A stretch of DNA of 54,725 nucleotides, from contig NJBM01000029.1 in the NCBI GenBank assembly GCA_005223045.1, positions 1 to 54,725 on the forward strand. The letters are read 5' to 3'. Positions within the stretch are counted from its first letter, which is position 1. Each line of letters opens with the position of its first letter. The translations under genes and the position numbers were made by a program. The notes beneath the pieces are model-generated. The model was not told the origin of the DNA. It did not search any database and was given only the letters and a program-made list of their open reading frames with translations. Below, piece after piece: positions 1 through 8,715 of this stretch. This DNA comes from Planctomycetes bacterium B3_Pla. Its GTDB lineage: Bacteria > Planctomycetota > Phycisphaerae > Sedimentisphaerales > Anaerobacaceae.

Positions 1-123
1 GATTTCCCATCCGCAGCACTCAAGACAAGAAGCACGCATTGCGGCTTTTCGGGATTTGCCACTCATGGCTCGTTCATAGAGAGCCCGATACTTGGCCGGT
101 ACGTGTCTTGACCGTTCGGTCAT
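1..123 (-). CDS. Small hypothetical protein, N-terminal 41 residues (cut by window edge)
   Basis: Reading the minus strand from an ATG at 123-121 gives an open frame that runs off the left edge. The start context has an AAGG-containing purine stretch a few bases upstream. The visible protein is basic and ends in CLECCGW, with three cysteines close together, which suggests a small zinc-binding or metal-binding motif. I recall similar short proteins (KYxALYxRAMxGKSRKAA then CLEC) from planctomycete accessory regions, but no function is known to me. It points away from the replication module to its right. Three TTTACTAA boxes lie in its upstream region. The call of a real gene is fairly safe; any function would be a guess. 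Confidence 0.6.
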   Translation of the reverse strand, partial: MTERSRHVPAKYRALYERAMSGKSRKAAMRASCLECCGWEI

Positions 124-152
124 ATGCCTTGCCTTATCTTTTGAGTTGGCAA

Positions 153-215
153 TTTACTAATCTCACATACTGCATTTACTAAGGTTTTGTCACTACTTCT
201 GAATCGCTTTACTAA
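153..215. promoter_or_regulatory. Three TTTACTAA boxes upstream of the left-edge gene
   Basis: The octamer TTTACTAA occurs at 153-160, 175-182 and 208-215. The spacings are 22 and 33 bp, close to whole turns of the helix, so a protein could bind all three on one face. They lie 30-90 bp upstream of the minus-strand start codon at 123. This is operator-like; no regulator can be assigned. Confidence 0.35.
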
Positions 216-283
216 GATTCTCTACAGAATATTAGTACATGGCCTTGCCTGCTCAATATATACCCACAATTTCATAACACCCC

Positions 284-410
284 ATATACCCCAGAAACCT
301 GACAAACCTGACATTCCTGACATTTTCACCGTTCTTGCCCACGTCAAGTGGGATTTTTTGTGTCAGGTTTGTTCTGGCAACCTGACATCTGGCTTTTGAA
401 ACCTGACATC
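284..410 (+). repeat. Left iteron-bearing inverted repeat (partner at 4744-4869)
   Basis: This ~126-bp segment is an imperfect inverted copy of 4744-4869. The outer core, 292-315 against 4861-4838, is a perfect 24-bp match, and it extends to 36 bp with one mismatch. Inside it the octamer ACCTGACA or a one-base variant appears at 297, 306, 315, 380 and 401, and inverted at 361. The first three are spaced exactly 9 bp. Such clusters resemble iterons bound by replication initiators. The 3' end of the DUF927 gene (344-420) is encoded inside the repeat. Confidence 0.85.
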
Positions 411-2539
411 ACATCGGACATCATATCTTTGATCTCGGGAACGGACAGGGCGGATTCTTCCGAGGTGTCACTCTGAGTCAGCGCGTAAGACTCCAACGAC
501 TCCTTTCGCATGCACAAAACGTTTCGTTGCCTGTCTTCAAGCCGTCTTCGTACAGTCAAGGTTTCACGTTTGCCCTCAACTGTAATCAGCCTCCGCTCAT
601 AAAGACGTTTTTGCAAGGTTCTCCGAGTGATCGAAATCCCTTCCCCGGTTGTGGCCATAGATTGAACGGCCTTGTAACTTGCATCGGGATCCAGATATAG
701 AGCTTCGTCGTCTACCCAGCCTATCCGAAAGCCTTGAGATTGCCATTCAGGCTCTTGACTCAAACTTGTACTGGTTTTTTCTCTCCAGCCCCAGGCAATC
801 TCCTCATTTAAAGGCGGCCCGCCATGACGGCCAGCAACATGAGCATGACCTGATGCTAACGCTGACACCAGAAGTTCCTGGAATCGCCGTACTGGGTCCA
901 CGGCGACCTGATAAGCGAATTGAGTCTGGCTTGCCTCGCCGAGAGCCGACCAGCATTTGGCAAAGAGACTGAATTTTTCATCGCCAGTTATAGCACCATT
1001 CTGCTCAGCAAATTCTAAGAAGTAACAGGCGCCTGCCGCTAATGCGGCAAGAGTTGTAGACATCCGTTTGTGTTGGTTGGACTTGCTTGCCCTGTCGCGC
1101 AGCATATTGACTTGGCTATTCAATTTGTCACGGACGTGGTTATACCGGGCCGCCAACCAGCGGATGAATGCCGAAGTAGTCTGTGCGTACAAGCCGGCGT
1201 CTGCATCTTCTTGGCAAAGGCTCAGTTGCTGCCAATTCAGGTCTTGTTGGCCAAGATCAACTATGAGAGTGCGTGCTCGTACAGATTGGCCCCAAAAGAC
1301 ATCTTCGCCCGTGCTCAATATCATTCCGCGAGGGGGCTTGTGAGATCTAAGTGTTGTATCGGACCGCATTCTCTGACGTGCTGCTCTATTGGCCTGGCTA
1401 CGGGTAATATAGGTGGCCTTGCGATGGATCTCTTGCAAGTCCCGTGGTGAACCGCTTGGAGCAAAATCGTCGATAACGAGGACCGCATCTTTCACGGAGA
1501 AAGCAAGTCGCTCCAAAGCATTATGTGTACTATTCCATGAACCCGGCAAGAGCATATCTTTCATCTGAGATCCAAAATGCTGCTGAATCAAAGCGGCCAA
1601 TTGTGTCTTGCCAATGCCCGTGTAACCATGAATATGACAGGTAAACGAACCAAGTCCCAAGATGGCACACCAGGGCAGGCAGAAAAGAGGCCATGCGATT
1701 TTATCTGGCACAAGATCAAGAATTCGCAAATTAGCATGGATGGCTTTCCGCAAATCATCATTCTTAGGTGGAGCCGGCAATGTGTAGTGACTAAGATTGC
1801 CACCCAAGTCAGTCTCGACACCTTCGATCAAACCTTTTGCACCCAGGGCACCTGCAGAGTGGAGATAAACAGACTGTCCGTCACTTTCACACCAGCCTGT
1901 ATGTGTATAAACCCGATGACTAACAATGGATCCGATGCTGAGGAGTTGTATCGCTGCACGCGCGTGGTCCTTTGCCGTGTAGCCTGGATATATCATTGCC
2001 TCGGCACCCAACTGCTCAACAGGCCATGCCATCCCGCTGAATTTGGATGCTGATAACATGAATCGCCTTTGTCTTCCCTTTAGACTTGCCTCTATCTCAA
2101 GGAGATGGCTTTCCTCGACGCCATCATCAGAGAGAATGTCCCTCGTAATCTTGGCTGTGAAATTAGTCAGGGGAATGGTCACACTCCCATCTTTGGTAGA
2201 TTTTAACCAGAATATGCCGTCGTTGTCTTCACCATACGGTATATCCCTTGCCTTTCGTAAGGCAGTTTCAGCCGGTTCGCTTTCCGCTTCCTTGTTATCT
2301 TGTAATAGGAGAGCCAATCGCCGTAAGAATTCTGACTCGATTTGATCTTCAACAAGCCCTGTCTTCTGTGAGACAGCTTTGATTAGGCGCCGTCGGCTTT
2401 TTTGAGAGAAGAGATTTATGTCATCGGTATATAGATTTTCACCTTGAAGCTTGACGAGAACATTGCCACGATGTTGCCCGCCTTGCTTATAAGGTTCTAT
2501 GACAAACACTGGGATCGTGGTCATTCCATCAGGTATCAT
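344..2539 (-). CDS. DUF927-family replication ATPase/helicase
   Basis: A protein of about 731 residues with a central P-loop (GYTGIGKT, about residues 305-312) and a Walker-B-like VLVIDDFAP. Both belong to the DUF927 family of ATPases found in phages, plasmids and satellites, usually beside a primase. The likely role is helicase or loader at an element-encoded origin. The ATG at 2539 is preferred over 2545 because AAGGA sits six bases before it, while the earlier ATG abuts that site. The primase gene ends 34 bp upstream on the same strand, so the two are probably co-transcribed. The last ~25 codons lie inside the left iteron repeat, giving a C-terminus (MSGFKSQMSG...) that is probably dictated by the repeat rather than by protein function. 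Confidence 0.8.
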   Translation of the reverse strand: MIPDGMTTIPVFVIEPYKQGGQHRGNVLVKLQGENLYTDDINLFSQKSRRRLIKAVSQKTGLVEDQIESEFLRRLALLLQDNKEAESEPAETALRKARDIPYGEDNDGIFWLKSTKDGSVTIPLTNFTAKITRDILSDDGVEESHLLEIEASLKGRQRRFMLSASKFSGMAWPVEQLGAEAMIYPGYTAKDHARAAIQLLSIGSIVSHRVYTHTGWCESDGQSVYLHSAGALGAKGLIEGVETDLGGNLSHYTLPAPPKNDDLRKAIHANLRILDLVPDKIAWPLFCLPWCAILGLGSFTCHIHGYTGIGKTQLAALIQQHFGSQMKDMLLPGSWNSTHNALERLAFSVKDAVLVIDDFAPSGSPRDLQEIHRKATYITRSQANRAARQRMRSDTTLRSHKPPRGMILSTGEDVFWGQSVRARTLIVDLGQQDLNWQQLSLCQEDADAGLYAQTTSAFIRWLAARYNHVRDKLNSQVNMLRDRASKSNQHKRMSTTLAALAAGACYFLEFAEQNGAITGDEKFSLFAKCWSALGEASQTQFAYQVAVDPVRRFQELLVSALASGHAHVAGRHGGPPLNEEIAWGWREKTSTSLSQEPEWQSQGFRIGWVDDEALYLDPDASYKAVQSMATTGEGISITRRTLQKRLYERRLITVEGKRETLTVRRRLEDRQRNVLCMRKESLESYALTQSDTSEESALSVPEIKDMMSDVMSGFKSQMSGCQNKPDTKNPT

Positions 2540-2573
2540 AGGCATTCCTTTGCCGCAATGATGTCCCTCGATC

Positions 2574-3488
2574 CTATCTGGGCATCCTAAATCTTTGGAT
2601 TTTCATTAGAATAGTGGCGGGCGTATTATCTATGAGTTGTTGTACGCATTCTGTTGTTGCACCATCAGTGACATACTCTCGAAAGTCTTTGTACCGTTCA
2701 GGTAACTCTATTACTTTAACCGAAAGGCCTTTATCGGCTAATTTGTCAGCAAGATGTTCTGCCCCCGCACGCCCTGGAGAATCATTGTCACAGACAACAA
2801 TCGGTTTCTTGAGGCCGTACTTCATTAGAAATTCACAAAGGAGGTTTGCGCATGACCGGGCGTCTGGCCGGCCTATTACTTGAAAGCCAAGGGACGCGCC
2901 TGCCAAACAGTCGCTTAGACCTTCTGGTAGTAGGACCTGGGCGTTGGGGTCGTATCGGTGCTTGTCCAGAAACAGGCCCTTCACACTTCCTCGCACAAAC
3001 TTCTTTTTGCCATCGGAGAACCTGCGTAGTATGCCTGTTACATTCCAGTTTGTATTATAAGTTGGGGCAGTATAGACCCTCTGCTCCTGACACCAACCAA
3101 GACCAAACCCAATAGATGAGTTTATGCTAATTGTTATTCCTAAGATTTCCTCTAATTCCTCATGTTTGCAAGGGAGAAAGTTTCTCTCATATTTCCCCAA
3201 AAGCTTTGCGAAATCTGGTTTTGGCCTTGCCTTGTCACCTGATGGTTTAATGTGTTTCTGTGATTTGGGCAATCGGATCTTCGTAGGCTCGGCGCCCATC
3301 AACTTTGCGAATTTCTGTGGAGATCCATTCTTACCACAGGTCCAACATCGGAAGTGACCGAACCACTGTCCTGACTTGTTCACACTCATACTTGGATTGT
3401 GGTCGTCGTGAAAAGGGCACAGAAACCACCAGTATCGTGAATCCCCTCTCTGAACCTGGAGACCTGAGTATTCTTCCGGCAAGTTCAT
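2574..3488 (-). CDS. CHC2 zinc-finger / Toprim primase
   Basis: A 304-residue primase-like protein. A zinc ribbon of CHC2 type is visible as C24-x2-H27 and C48-x2-C51. The Toprim part shows LPEGLSDCLAG (conserved Glu) and VVCDNDSPGRAG (DxD). DnaG-type primases have the same two parts, but this one is short and lacks a helicase-binding C-terminus, as is usual for mobile-element primases. The start at 3488 has GAGGAAG just upstream and overlaps the stop of the HTH gene as ATGA, implying translational coupling. An upstream in-frame ATG at 3542 lies wholly within the HTH gene and is less likely. It presumably primes replication with the neighbouring DUF927 ATPase. Confidence 0.82.
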   Translation of the reverse strand: MNLPEEYSGLQVQRGDSRYWWFLCPFHDDHNPSMSVNKSGQWFGHFRCWTCGKNGSPQKFAKLMGAEPTKIRLPKSQKHIKPSGDKARPKPDFAKLLGKYERNFLPCKHEELEEILGITISINSSIGFGLGWCQEQRVYTAPTYNTNWNVTGILRRFSDGKKKFVRGSVKGLFLDKHRYDPNAQVLLPEGLSDCLAGASLGFQVIGRPDARSCANLLCEFLMKYGLKKPIVVCDNDSPGRAGAEHLADKLADKGLSVKVIELPERYKDFREYVTDGATTECVQQLIDNTPATILMKIQRFRMPR

Positions 3489-3724
3489 CTTCTCTTCCTC
3501 TGTCCCGCCGTGCGAGCCTCGAATTCTTGCTGGGAGCAGCATCCCATGTCAAGCCAGATCACGAGATCGCGTAATTTCCAACGGGTGCTGCCACCGATTT
3601 GGACGGGTGCGGGGATCTGACGGGCCGCCCGCAATCGCCATAGATGCCTTGCGCTAATGTTGAGCATCTTTGCGACTTCAGCCGCCTTCAACAATTCAGG
3701 CCTCGTTCTTGTTGCAGTATTCAT
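3485..3724 (-). CDS. AlpA/excisionase-like helix-turn-helix protein
   Basis: A 79-residue protein with the helix_turn_helix_17 pattern: LLKAAEVAKMLNISARHLWRL, then a basic IPAPVQIGGSTRWK and LVIWL. This is the MerR-like fold of AlpA and Xis proteins. These bind element DNA as excision factors or activate integrase or replication genes. The start at 3724 has GGAAG at a good distance; the ATG at 3748 would place that site inside the coding region. It is first in a three-gene operon (HTH, primase, DUF927) with a 4-bp overlap to the primase. No integrase is present in the window, so a role as regulator or initiator is as likely as excision. Confidence 0.75.
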   Translation of the reverse strand: MNTATRTRPELLKAAEVAKMLNISARHLWRLRAARQIPAPVQIGGSTRWKLRDLVIWLDMGCCSQQEFEARTAGQRKRR

Positions 3725-3747
3725 TTTGTATCTTCCTTTCAAAATCA

Positions 3748-3753
3748 ATTATA
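3748..3753 (-). promoter_or_regulatory. TATAAT -10 box for the HTH-primase-DUF927 operon
   Basis: The minus strand carries a perfect TATAAT here, about 24 bp before the HTH start codon, with no good -35 hexamer 16-18 bp upstream. That suggests an activator-dependent promoter. Confidence 0.4.
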
Positions 3754-3823
3754 TGAAAGAGGGTGCCTAATAATGCCGTCACAGGCTGAAGCTTAACAGA
3801 CAGTGTCATCTACCTAAATATAG

Positions 3824-3895
3824 TAGGTTCCGAGATAGGAGGAGTTAGAGAAGAAGTGATGAGTTAATGCTGATTAGGTTCCAAAATGGTGGGAG
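3824..3895. promoter_or_regulatory. Pair of 21-bp operator-like direct repeats
   Basis: TAGGTTCCGAGATAGGAGGAG (3824-3844) and TAGGTTCCAAAATGGTGGGAG (3875-3895) share TAGGTTCC and a purine-rich tail, 51 bp apart. They lie between the replication operon promoter and the end of the upstream unknown gene. They could be binding sites for the AlpA-like protein. Confidence 0.4.
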
Positions 3896-3914
3896 TTTCG
3901 TACATTCCCATTGC

Positions 3915-4676
3915 CTATTTCGTGATTTCTTTTGTCGCCCGTTTTGGCAAATCTCTTGTGTCGAAGATATAGGTCTGTCGATTCAGTTTTTCAGATCGTA
4001 CTCTACCGCTTTTCATAAGCCCGCTCAGCTTTTTTGCGGTCATGTCTCCGCCCCATTGGCGTGCCAGAGTCTTCTGACTCATTGGCGCGCTTTGGTATTC
4101 CAGCGGTATAGTGGTTGATGCCTTATTCTCCTCAACCTTTTGTTCTGCTTGAATCCGCGTTTGCGGCTGCACCTTATAGCTACTTAGCCTAAGCAGATCT
4201 GGTATTTGATGAGCGTTGCTTGCAATCGCCTTAAGGGCTTCTGTGGCTTGCTTGAATACCCGAGTTTGAAATTCCCTGTCTAATCTAAGTACGAAGCCAT
4301 GAAACCAATACGCGGCGTTCTTGCTGATCGTATCGCAATCGTAAGAGAATAGATGCGCATTGTATATGTCTGCTTGCTTCAGCCAGTCCGGCGTGATTGA
4401 GTATCCGCATATCACCCTTTCCAAAATCCTGATATTGTCTCTCACCGTATAACTGACAGCTTTCCGGTTCTGTGGCTGTTCGGCGTACTCGATCCACCAT
4501 GCAATACTTGTTATCTTGGGTTCCCAAGCTCTCAGGTCTTCGGCTAATTTCGTTCGTTGAGATTCAGAGAGAGAAGATCGTCGCTCAAATCGCTTCTGTA
4601 TGTCCCTTAACTTGTTGTATTCGTCGATAGTACACACATCGCTCGCCTTTCGAATTGGCATTTTGTTCGTCGGCAT
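3915..4676 (-). CDS. Hypothetical protein of the replication module
   Basis: A 253-residue protein I do not recognise. The N-terminal half is helical and charged. The C-terminus (LARQWGGDMTAKKLSGLMKSGRVRSEKLNRQ then TYIFDTRDLP) reads like a winged helix with a beta wing, so DNA binding is plausible. The start at 4676 is chosen because a strong promoter (TTGACA-N17-TATCAT) places the transcript start at or within a base or two of this ATG, implying a leaderless message; a second ATG at 4661 is possible. An upstream extension to 4793 lies in the right iteron repeat and is rejected. Its position next to that repeat makes an initiator or iteron-binding role an attractive but unproven idea. Confidence 0.6.
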   Translation of the reverse strand: MPTNKMPIRKASDVCTIDEYNKLRDIQKRFERRSSLSESQRTKLAEDLRAWEPKITSIAWWIEYAEQPQNRKAVSYTVRDNIRILERVICGYSITPDWLKQADIYNAHLFSYDCDTISKNAAYWFHGFVLRLDREFQTRVFKQATEALKAIASNAHQIPDLLRLSSYKVQPQTRIQAEQKVEENKASTTIPLEYQSAPMSQKTLARQWGGDMTAKKLSGLMKSGRVRSEKLNRQTYIFDTRDLPKRATKEITK

Positions 4677-4683
4677 ACAAAAC

Positions 4684-4712
4684 ATGATACAGGCACAGAC
4701 ACACGTTGTCAA
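4684..4712 (-). promoter_or_regulatory. Promoter TTGACA-N17-TATCAT for the 253-aa gene
   Basis: On the minus strand the -35 is 4712-4707 and the -10 is 4689-4684 with a 17-bp spacer. Initiation is expected at about 4677, directly at the start codon, so the transcript would be leaderless. Confidence 0.6.
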
Positions 4713-4743
4713 GCTGTGACATCGCCAATAAGACCGCATCGAA

Positions 4744-4869
4744 ATGTCAGGTTCTGAAAAGCAGATGTCAGGTGTGTTTTTGGAACCTGACATGACAAAC
4801 CCCTCTTTATGTGGCCAAGAATGACGAAAATGTCAGAAATGTCAGGTTTGTCAGGTTTCTGAGGTATAT
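4744..4869 (-). repeat. Right iteron-bearing inverted repeat (partner at 284-410)
   Basis: The inverted partner of the left repeat. It again carries about six CCTGACA-type octamers in the same order and orientation relative to the enclosed genes. The outer boundary is marked by ATATACCTCAG against ATATACCCCAG on the left. The promoter of the 253-aa gene begins 32 bp inside it. Confidence 0.85.
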
Positions 4870-5449
4870 AAGGCTAACAGTCCTGACCATACAAACATTG
4901 CAGCAAGATATGAATGTGCTGCCTTGGACGGAGAGTCAGAAGTTGGGAATCATTTGGCTGGAGCAAGTGTGGTAATAAGATTTGAGCCGATGACCAAAGT
5001 CCAAAGGCTCCAGAATCGCCGATCCGCTCTTGATGAGTCCTGTAGGTATGACAAGGCCGGGATCGAGCCCTATAAAGCCGAACACGTGCGCAAGGCGGCC
5101 GCGCGCGCAGAGGCGCGCGTGCGCGCGCGAGAAGTCCTGGAATCGTCGAAAGTCGCGGCATACCCACAGGCAAGTCGTTATTCTTGCGCTGAAATCAGCA
5201 ACTAATTCACATATCCCACTTAATATCATTGAGCCCGGCATAACTTGACACAAATCCGATGAGCGAGACAAACGAAAAACATCAGCTTTGGCAGCAGTCC
5301 CCCTGTCCCCAATGAATCCAATATTGCTTCGCCGGATTCTCCACGATAAAATATGGCACGACAACACAGATTATGCTATATATGATAGCGCTTGGCTAGG
5401 TCGTTGAATTACTCTTGAGGCGGAAAGGAAAAGAGAAAGGTAGAAAATC
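4870..5449. other. 580-bp stretch without a convincing gene
   Basis: Open frames here (for example 4924-5205 plus) lack a ribosome site and family features. The notable item is an alternating GC/purine-pyrimidine run at about 5098-5131, rich in GCGCGC and potentially Z-forming. A weak promoter-like ACGACA-N17-TATGAT ends at 5386, upstream of the next gene. Confidence 0.5.
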
Positions 5450-7726
5450 ATGGCTACGTCTTTTACAGAAGGAATGGCTAGGGCAGTCCTGCAGGCGGAA
5501 CAATCTCACACGCGATTCGAGAACTTTTGCTGCAAGCTGTTCTCTGAAGTTGATAGCTGCGAGTATGTGCCGACTTCATGGAACTACGATCAGGCACGTG
5601 ATGGGAGGACAGCCAGTCTTCGTGATCGTGAAACACCGCCGATAATTTGTGCTACCTTGCGAACGGATGTTTTCGATAAGGCCAAAGAGGATGCAAAGAG
5701 TCTCGCCGCAACAACTCCGCGCGTGAAGGTGGTTCGCTTCTGTTCAACACAGAAGCTGAGAGAGAGTATTCTTGACGATATCAAGACGATCTTTCGTAAA
5801 CATTGTACTGCGATTGAAACAGTTCTAGCTGACGGCGTAATTCAGCTTGAGTGTTTGGCAACAAGGTATCCGGAGTGTTTTGAGGAGTTCTATTTGGCGG
5901 AGCTTTCTAGTCTGCGCTCAGCCTTAGCGGTTAGCGGGGCCAACTCTGAGAAAGTTCAGATGACCGGTTTGCGAATCGCACTGACTACCCAGCTCGGAGA
6001 TGACGCACAAGCGCTGCGCGAAGACCTGCAAAAGAACCTGATATTGACAGCTCTGTCAGATGGGAAAAAGTGGACAGCAATAAAACTCTGCAAACAGGTT
6101 AGTGAGATTCTTCATCTGCCAAAAGTAATTCAGTCTGACTATCTTAAGGTATCCCTCGACAAATTAGAAAAATTGGGGCACATCAGGTCAGATAATGGCG
6201 AATACTTGATTGCTGAATCAGGGCAAGAAGAACTCAAAGACAGAACAGAGAAGGGGTCCGACGTGCTCAGTGAGGGGCAAACGCTAATTAGGAAACTACT
6301 ACGTGCGCTTTCAGGGGAAGAACTTGACGCTAAGGCCTTCGCGAAATTGTGGGATACCATCCAAGACGAGATGGCGAACATGTTTTTGGCTAACGGTATC
6401 TATATTGTCAGTTCTATTGAATCGATAATCAAGAATGAAACGACGGTTGCCGATCACCCTGACCTGCAGCAAGCGATACAAAACTTAGGAAGGAAAGTCG
6501 CTGCACTTGCCATTTGGGGACAACGCGGTAAGAGCATTGGCCAGGCGGTTGTTGACATGTTCCAGGAAAAGACATCTGATGCTTTTAAGTGGCTCTCGGG
6601 CTTAGGGGCCATATACGTTTCGTTGTGTTCACTCGGGCTGGAGCAGAGCGCTCAAAGCCAGATTGAAGCCCGGCTGCGTGAGATGGACTTACTGCTTGAC
6701 ACTGATGTTGTGCTTTCTCTTTTGTCACCCGGAGAACCAAAGCATCACTCTGTTGTATCTGTGGTGAATTGTTGGAGACGAATACAGGGGCATGTGCATG
6801 TGTCAACGTGTGTATTGGAAGAGACGGCATACCATGCTTGGATAAGCCAGAGAGATTACGAGGAAACATGGCGGATACTCGGACAAATGGATGACTCTGA
6901 TGCTCTTCACTTGGTCGGAAATGCCTTTGTTCGGGGCTTTAGGATGGAAGCGAGAGGTAAATATGAGCCGTCTCAGTGGAACCACTATGTTGGCCAATTT
7001 CAAGGTGCAGATTGCTACGACTTTACGAAAATCCAAGAAATACTCAAGGACCTGGGCGTGGTGATGATAACGGATGAGTCTATAGACAAATCCTTCTCTG
7101 CAACTGTAACTAAGGCTCTTTTGGAGTCAATAGCAGCGTCAGCCACAAGGGAAGAAGTCGATAAGTGCGAGAGAGATGGCAGGCTAATGGCAGTGCTTTT
7201 GCGGCAGCGTCGAGAACGAGGTAGTGTGGGCGGAACGGCCTTAGTGGTGTCCTCTTCGCGAAAGCTTCGGGAAGCTTGCAAACGGTTCAAGAGCATACTT
7301 CAAAAGCCAGAACCAGTTCTCCCCATCGGTTCTATTGCCTACTTCTTAAGCCTTGTTCCGGACGCAAATATGAGTTTCGGAGTACTTAGACAAGTTCTTT
7401 TTGACACTGGTTTTCCGGCACAGCTTCTCGGATTGGAGCGGATAGCTTTGAGAGTAATTCAAGCTTCCGAAGAGTATTTTGTGCCCTATGCTCGACGGGG
7501 GGCATTGGTAGTGAAGCTGCGAGAGAAGATTAGTGAAACTGCATATCAACAAGGTCGCAAGGCGCACGAACTGGAAGCAGATATTGTACATGGCAAGAAA
7601 GAGGTCTCCGAGGATATTGCCACAATAGTTGCGTCAGCGGTTGACAGCATGGTCAAATCGAAATTGGAGAAGCGGGTCGAACAGCTACAACGTGAAGTGC
7701 GAAAGCTCAAGGGAAAAGAGCGATGA
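5450..7726 (+). CDS. Large winged-helix / PIN-domain protein with degenerate nuclease-like N-terminus
   Basis: A 758-residue protein, probably a standalone defence or RNA-targeting nuclease. Residues 1-100 (FENFCCKLF, YDQARDGR, IICATLRTD) look like a restriction-endonuclease fold that has lost its ExK pair. Residues about 205-275 (WTAIKLCKQVSEILHL, YLKVSLDKLEKLGHIR) look like a winged helix. From about 412 comes a PIN-like domain with D417 in LLLDTDVVLSLL, E457/E458 in CVLEETAYHA and D576 in CERDGRLMAVLL, the spacing expected for PIN metal ligands. The C-terminus is a charged coiled coil (about 700-758). The start follows a purine-rich GAAAGG site. It stands alone between the replication module and the cassette array. 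Domain calls are from motif reading only. Confidence 0.65.
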   Translation: MATSFTEGMARAVLQAEQSHTRFENFCCKLFSEVDSCEYVPTSWNYDQARDGRTASLRDRETPPIICATLRTDVFDKAKEDAKSLAATTPRVKVVRFCSTQKLRESILDDIKTIFRKHCTAIETVLADGVIQLECLATRYPECFEEFYLAELSSLRSALAVSGANSEKVQMTGLRIALTTQLGDDAQALREDLQKNLILTALSDGKKWTAIKLCKQVSEILHLPKVIQSDYLKVSLDKLEKLGHIRSDNGEYLIAESGQEELKDRTEKGSDVLSEGQTLIRKLLRALSGEELDAKAFAKLWDTIQDEMANMFLANGIYIVSSIESIIKNETTVADHPDLQQAIQNLGRKVAALAIWGQRGKSIGQAVVDMFQEKTSDAFKWLSGLGAIYVSLCSLGLEQSAQSQIEARLREMDLLLDTDVVLSLLSPGEPKHHSVVSVVNCWRRIQGHVHVSTCVLEETAYHAWISQRDYEETWRILGQMDDSDALHLVGNAFVRGFRMEARGKYEPSQWNHYVGQFQGADCYDFTKIQEILKDLGVVMITDESIDKSFSATVTKALLESIAASATREEVDKCERDGRLMAVLLRQRRERGSVGGTALVVSSSRKLREACKRFKSILQKPEPVLPIGSIAYFLSLVPDANMSFGVLRQVLFDTGFPAQLLGLERIALRVIQASEEYFVPYARRGALVVKLREKISETAYQQGRKAHELEADIVHGKKEVSEDIATIVASAVDSMVKSKLEKRVEQLQREVRKLKGKER

Positions 7727-8205
7727 CTGCAATAAGACTGGACCCCCGCCTTTTCGCGGGGATGATTGTGGACGTTGGGGACTGTTGAAAGACCTCATAG
7801 CAATGGTTCGTCTACGGTGGGAAGCCTGATCTTAGTGTCTCAGCACGGCTCCCGGCTCGCCGGGATTTGACTGTGGCACCCTCCGTATTCTCCAGTCCAT
7901 GCGTTACGGATCCTCCCGGCCGAAGCCGACAATTCCACAGTCGCCCTGGTTTTGTGTAACCCCATAGAATACACGACGTTCCGCGCTGATTAGGGGAAAA
8001 AGCACACTTTCCCAGAACAGTATGAATCGGCCTTGGCTCTGAGCGGCGCGCGTCAAATGCGCGTCAAACGTACTCGTCTGGCGCTCGGTTAGGTTTCTGC
8101 TGGCTTTCGGCCAGCTTCATAAGTTCTTTAAGCACAAAGACAAGCATTTTTCAGTAAAGCACTTACAATCGCTGCCTTCTAACTATCAAGCAAGAACTCA
8201 TAAGA

Positions 8206-8236
8206 AGCTAAAGTGTTGTATTTACAAACTTTAGCT
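8206..8236. repeat. Near-perfect palindrome, AGCTAAAGT arms
   Basis: The arms AGCTAAAGTGTTGTA and TACAAACTTTAGCT pair with a single bulged G. It lies in the middle of a long non-coding stretch, with no T-run after it, so it fits a protein-binding site or structured RNA better than a terminator. Confidence 0.5.
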
Positions 8237-8715
8237 CAAAGAGAGCTTCGGGACGTCTGTCCTGAGCGTCAGTTTTCACTCTCTAATTCGAGTTACCTCT
8301 TAGAATGAAGCGATTAGCCCAGTAGTTTATGTTCAGCTAATGGATGCCATATTTTATACTCTGGCACATTTTTTCCTTGAAAATTTCTTTTTCGCGAGGT
8401 AAATTCCAAATTGGCAAGCGAGCCATTTATTTTTGTTAGATTAGTCAATATTTTCAACGTGAGAAACGCCTTTATCTACAGATACTTGACATACTTCTTG
8501 GCGACGAGAATACATTATCCGCGAGTTGTATTGCCCTGAATATGACACTGACGGAGACGGAGTCTGAGATAACGACATGATTTATACCCATGTTCTGAAT
8601 CGTAAAGGCCAAGATGTTCGAAATCCTATAGGCTCCCTTTGAGCGACGAAAGGCGTGGGGTGTTATGCGGAAACCATATAAGACGCCTAATAAGAAGGAG
8701 AACTGGCCTAAGTCA

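Noticed and set aside
297..408. Repeated CCTGACA units as a CRISPR array
   Set aside because: Units are 8 bp, spaced 9 to about 50 bp, occur in both orientations and lack constant-length spacers; they fit iterons.
4924..5205. 93-residue plus-strand frame
   Set aside because: No ribosome site, no family pattern, and half of it is the alternating GC tract read in frame.
8040..8093. A fifth attC ending in GTTAGGT
   Set aside because: No matching ACCTAAC-type partner upstream and no convincing stem; a chance match.
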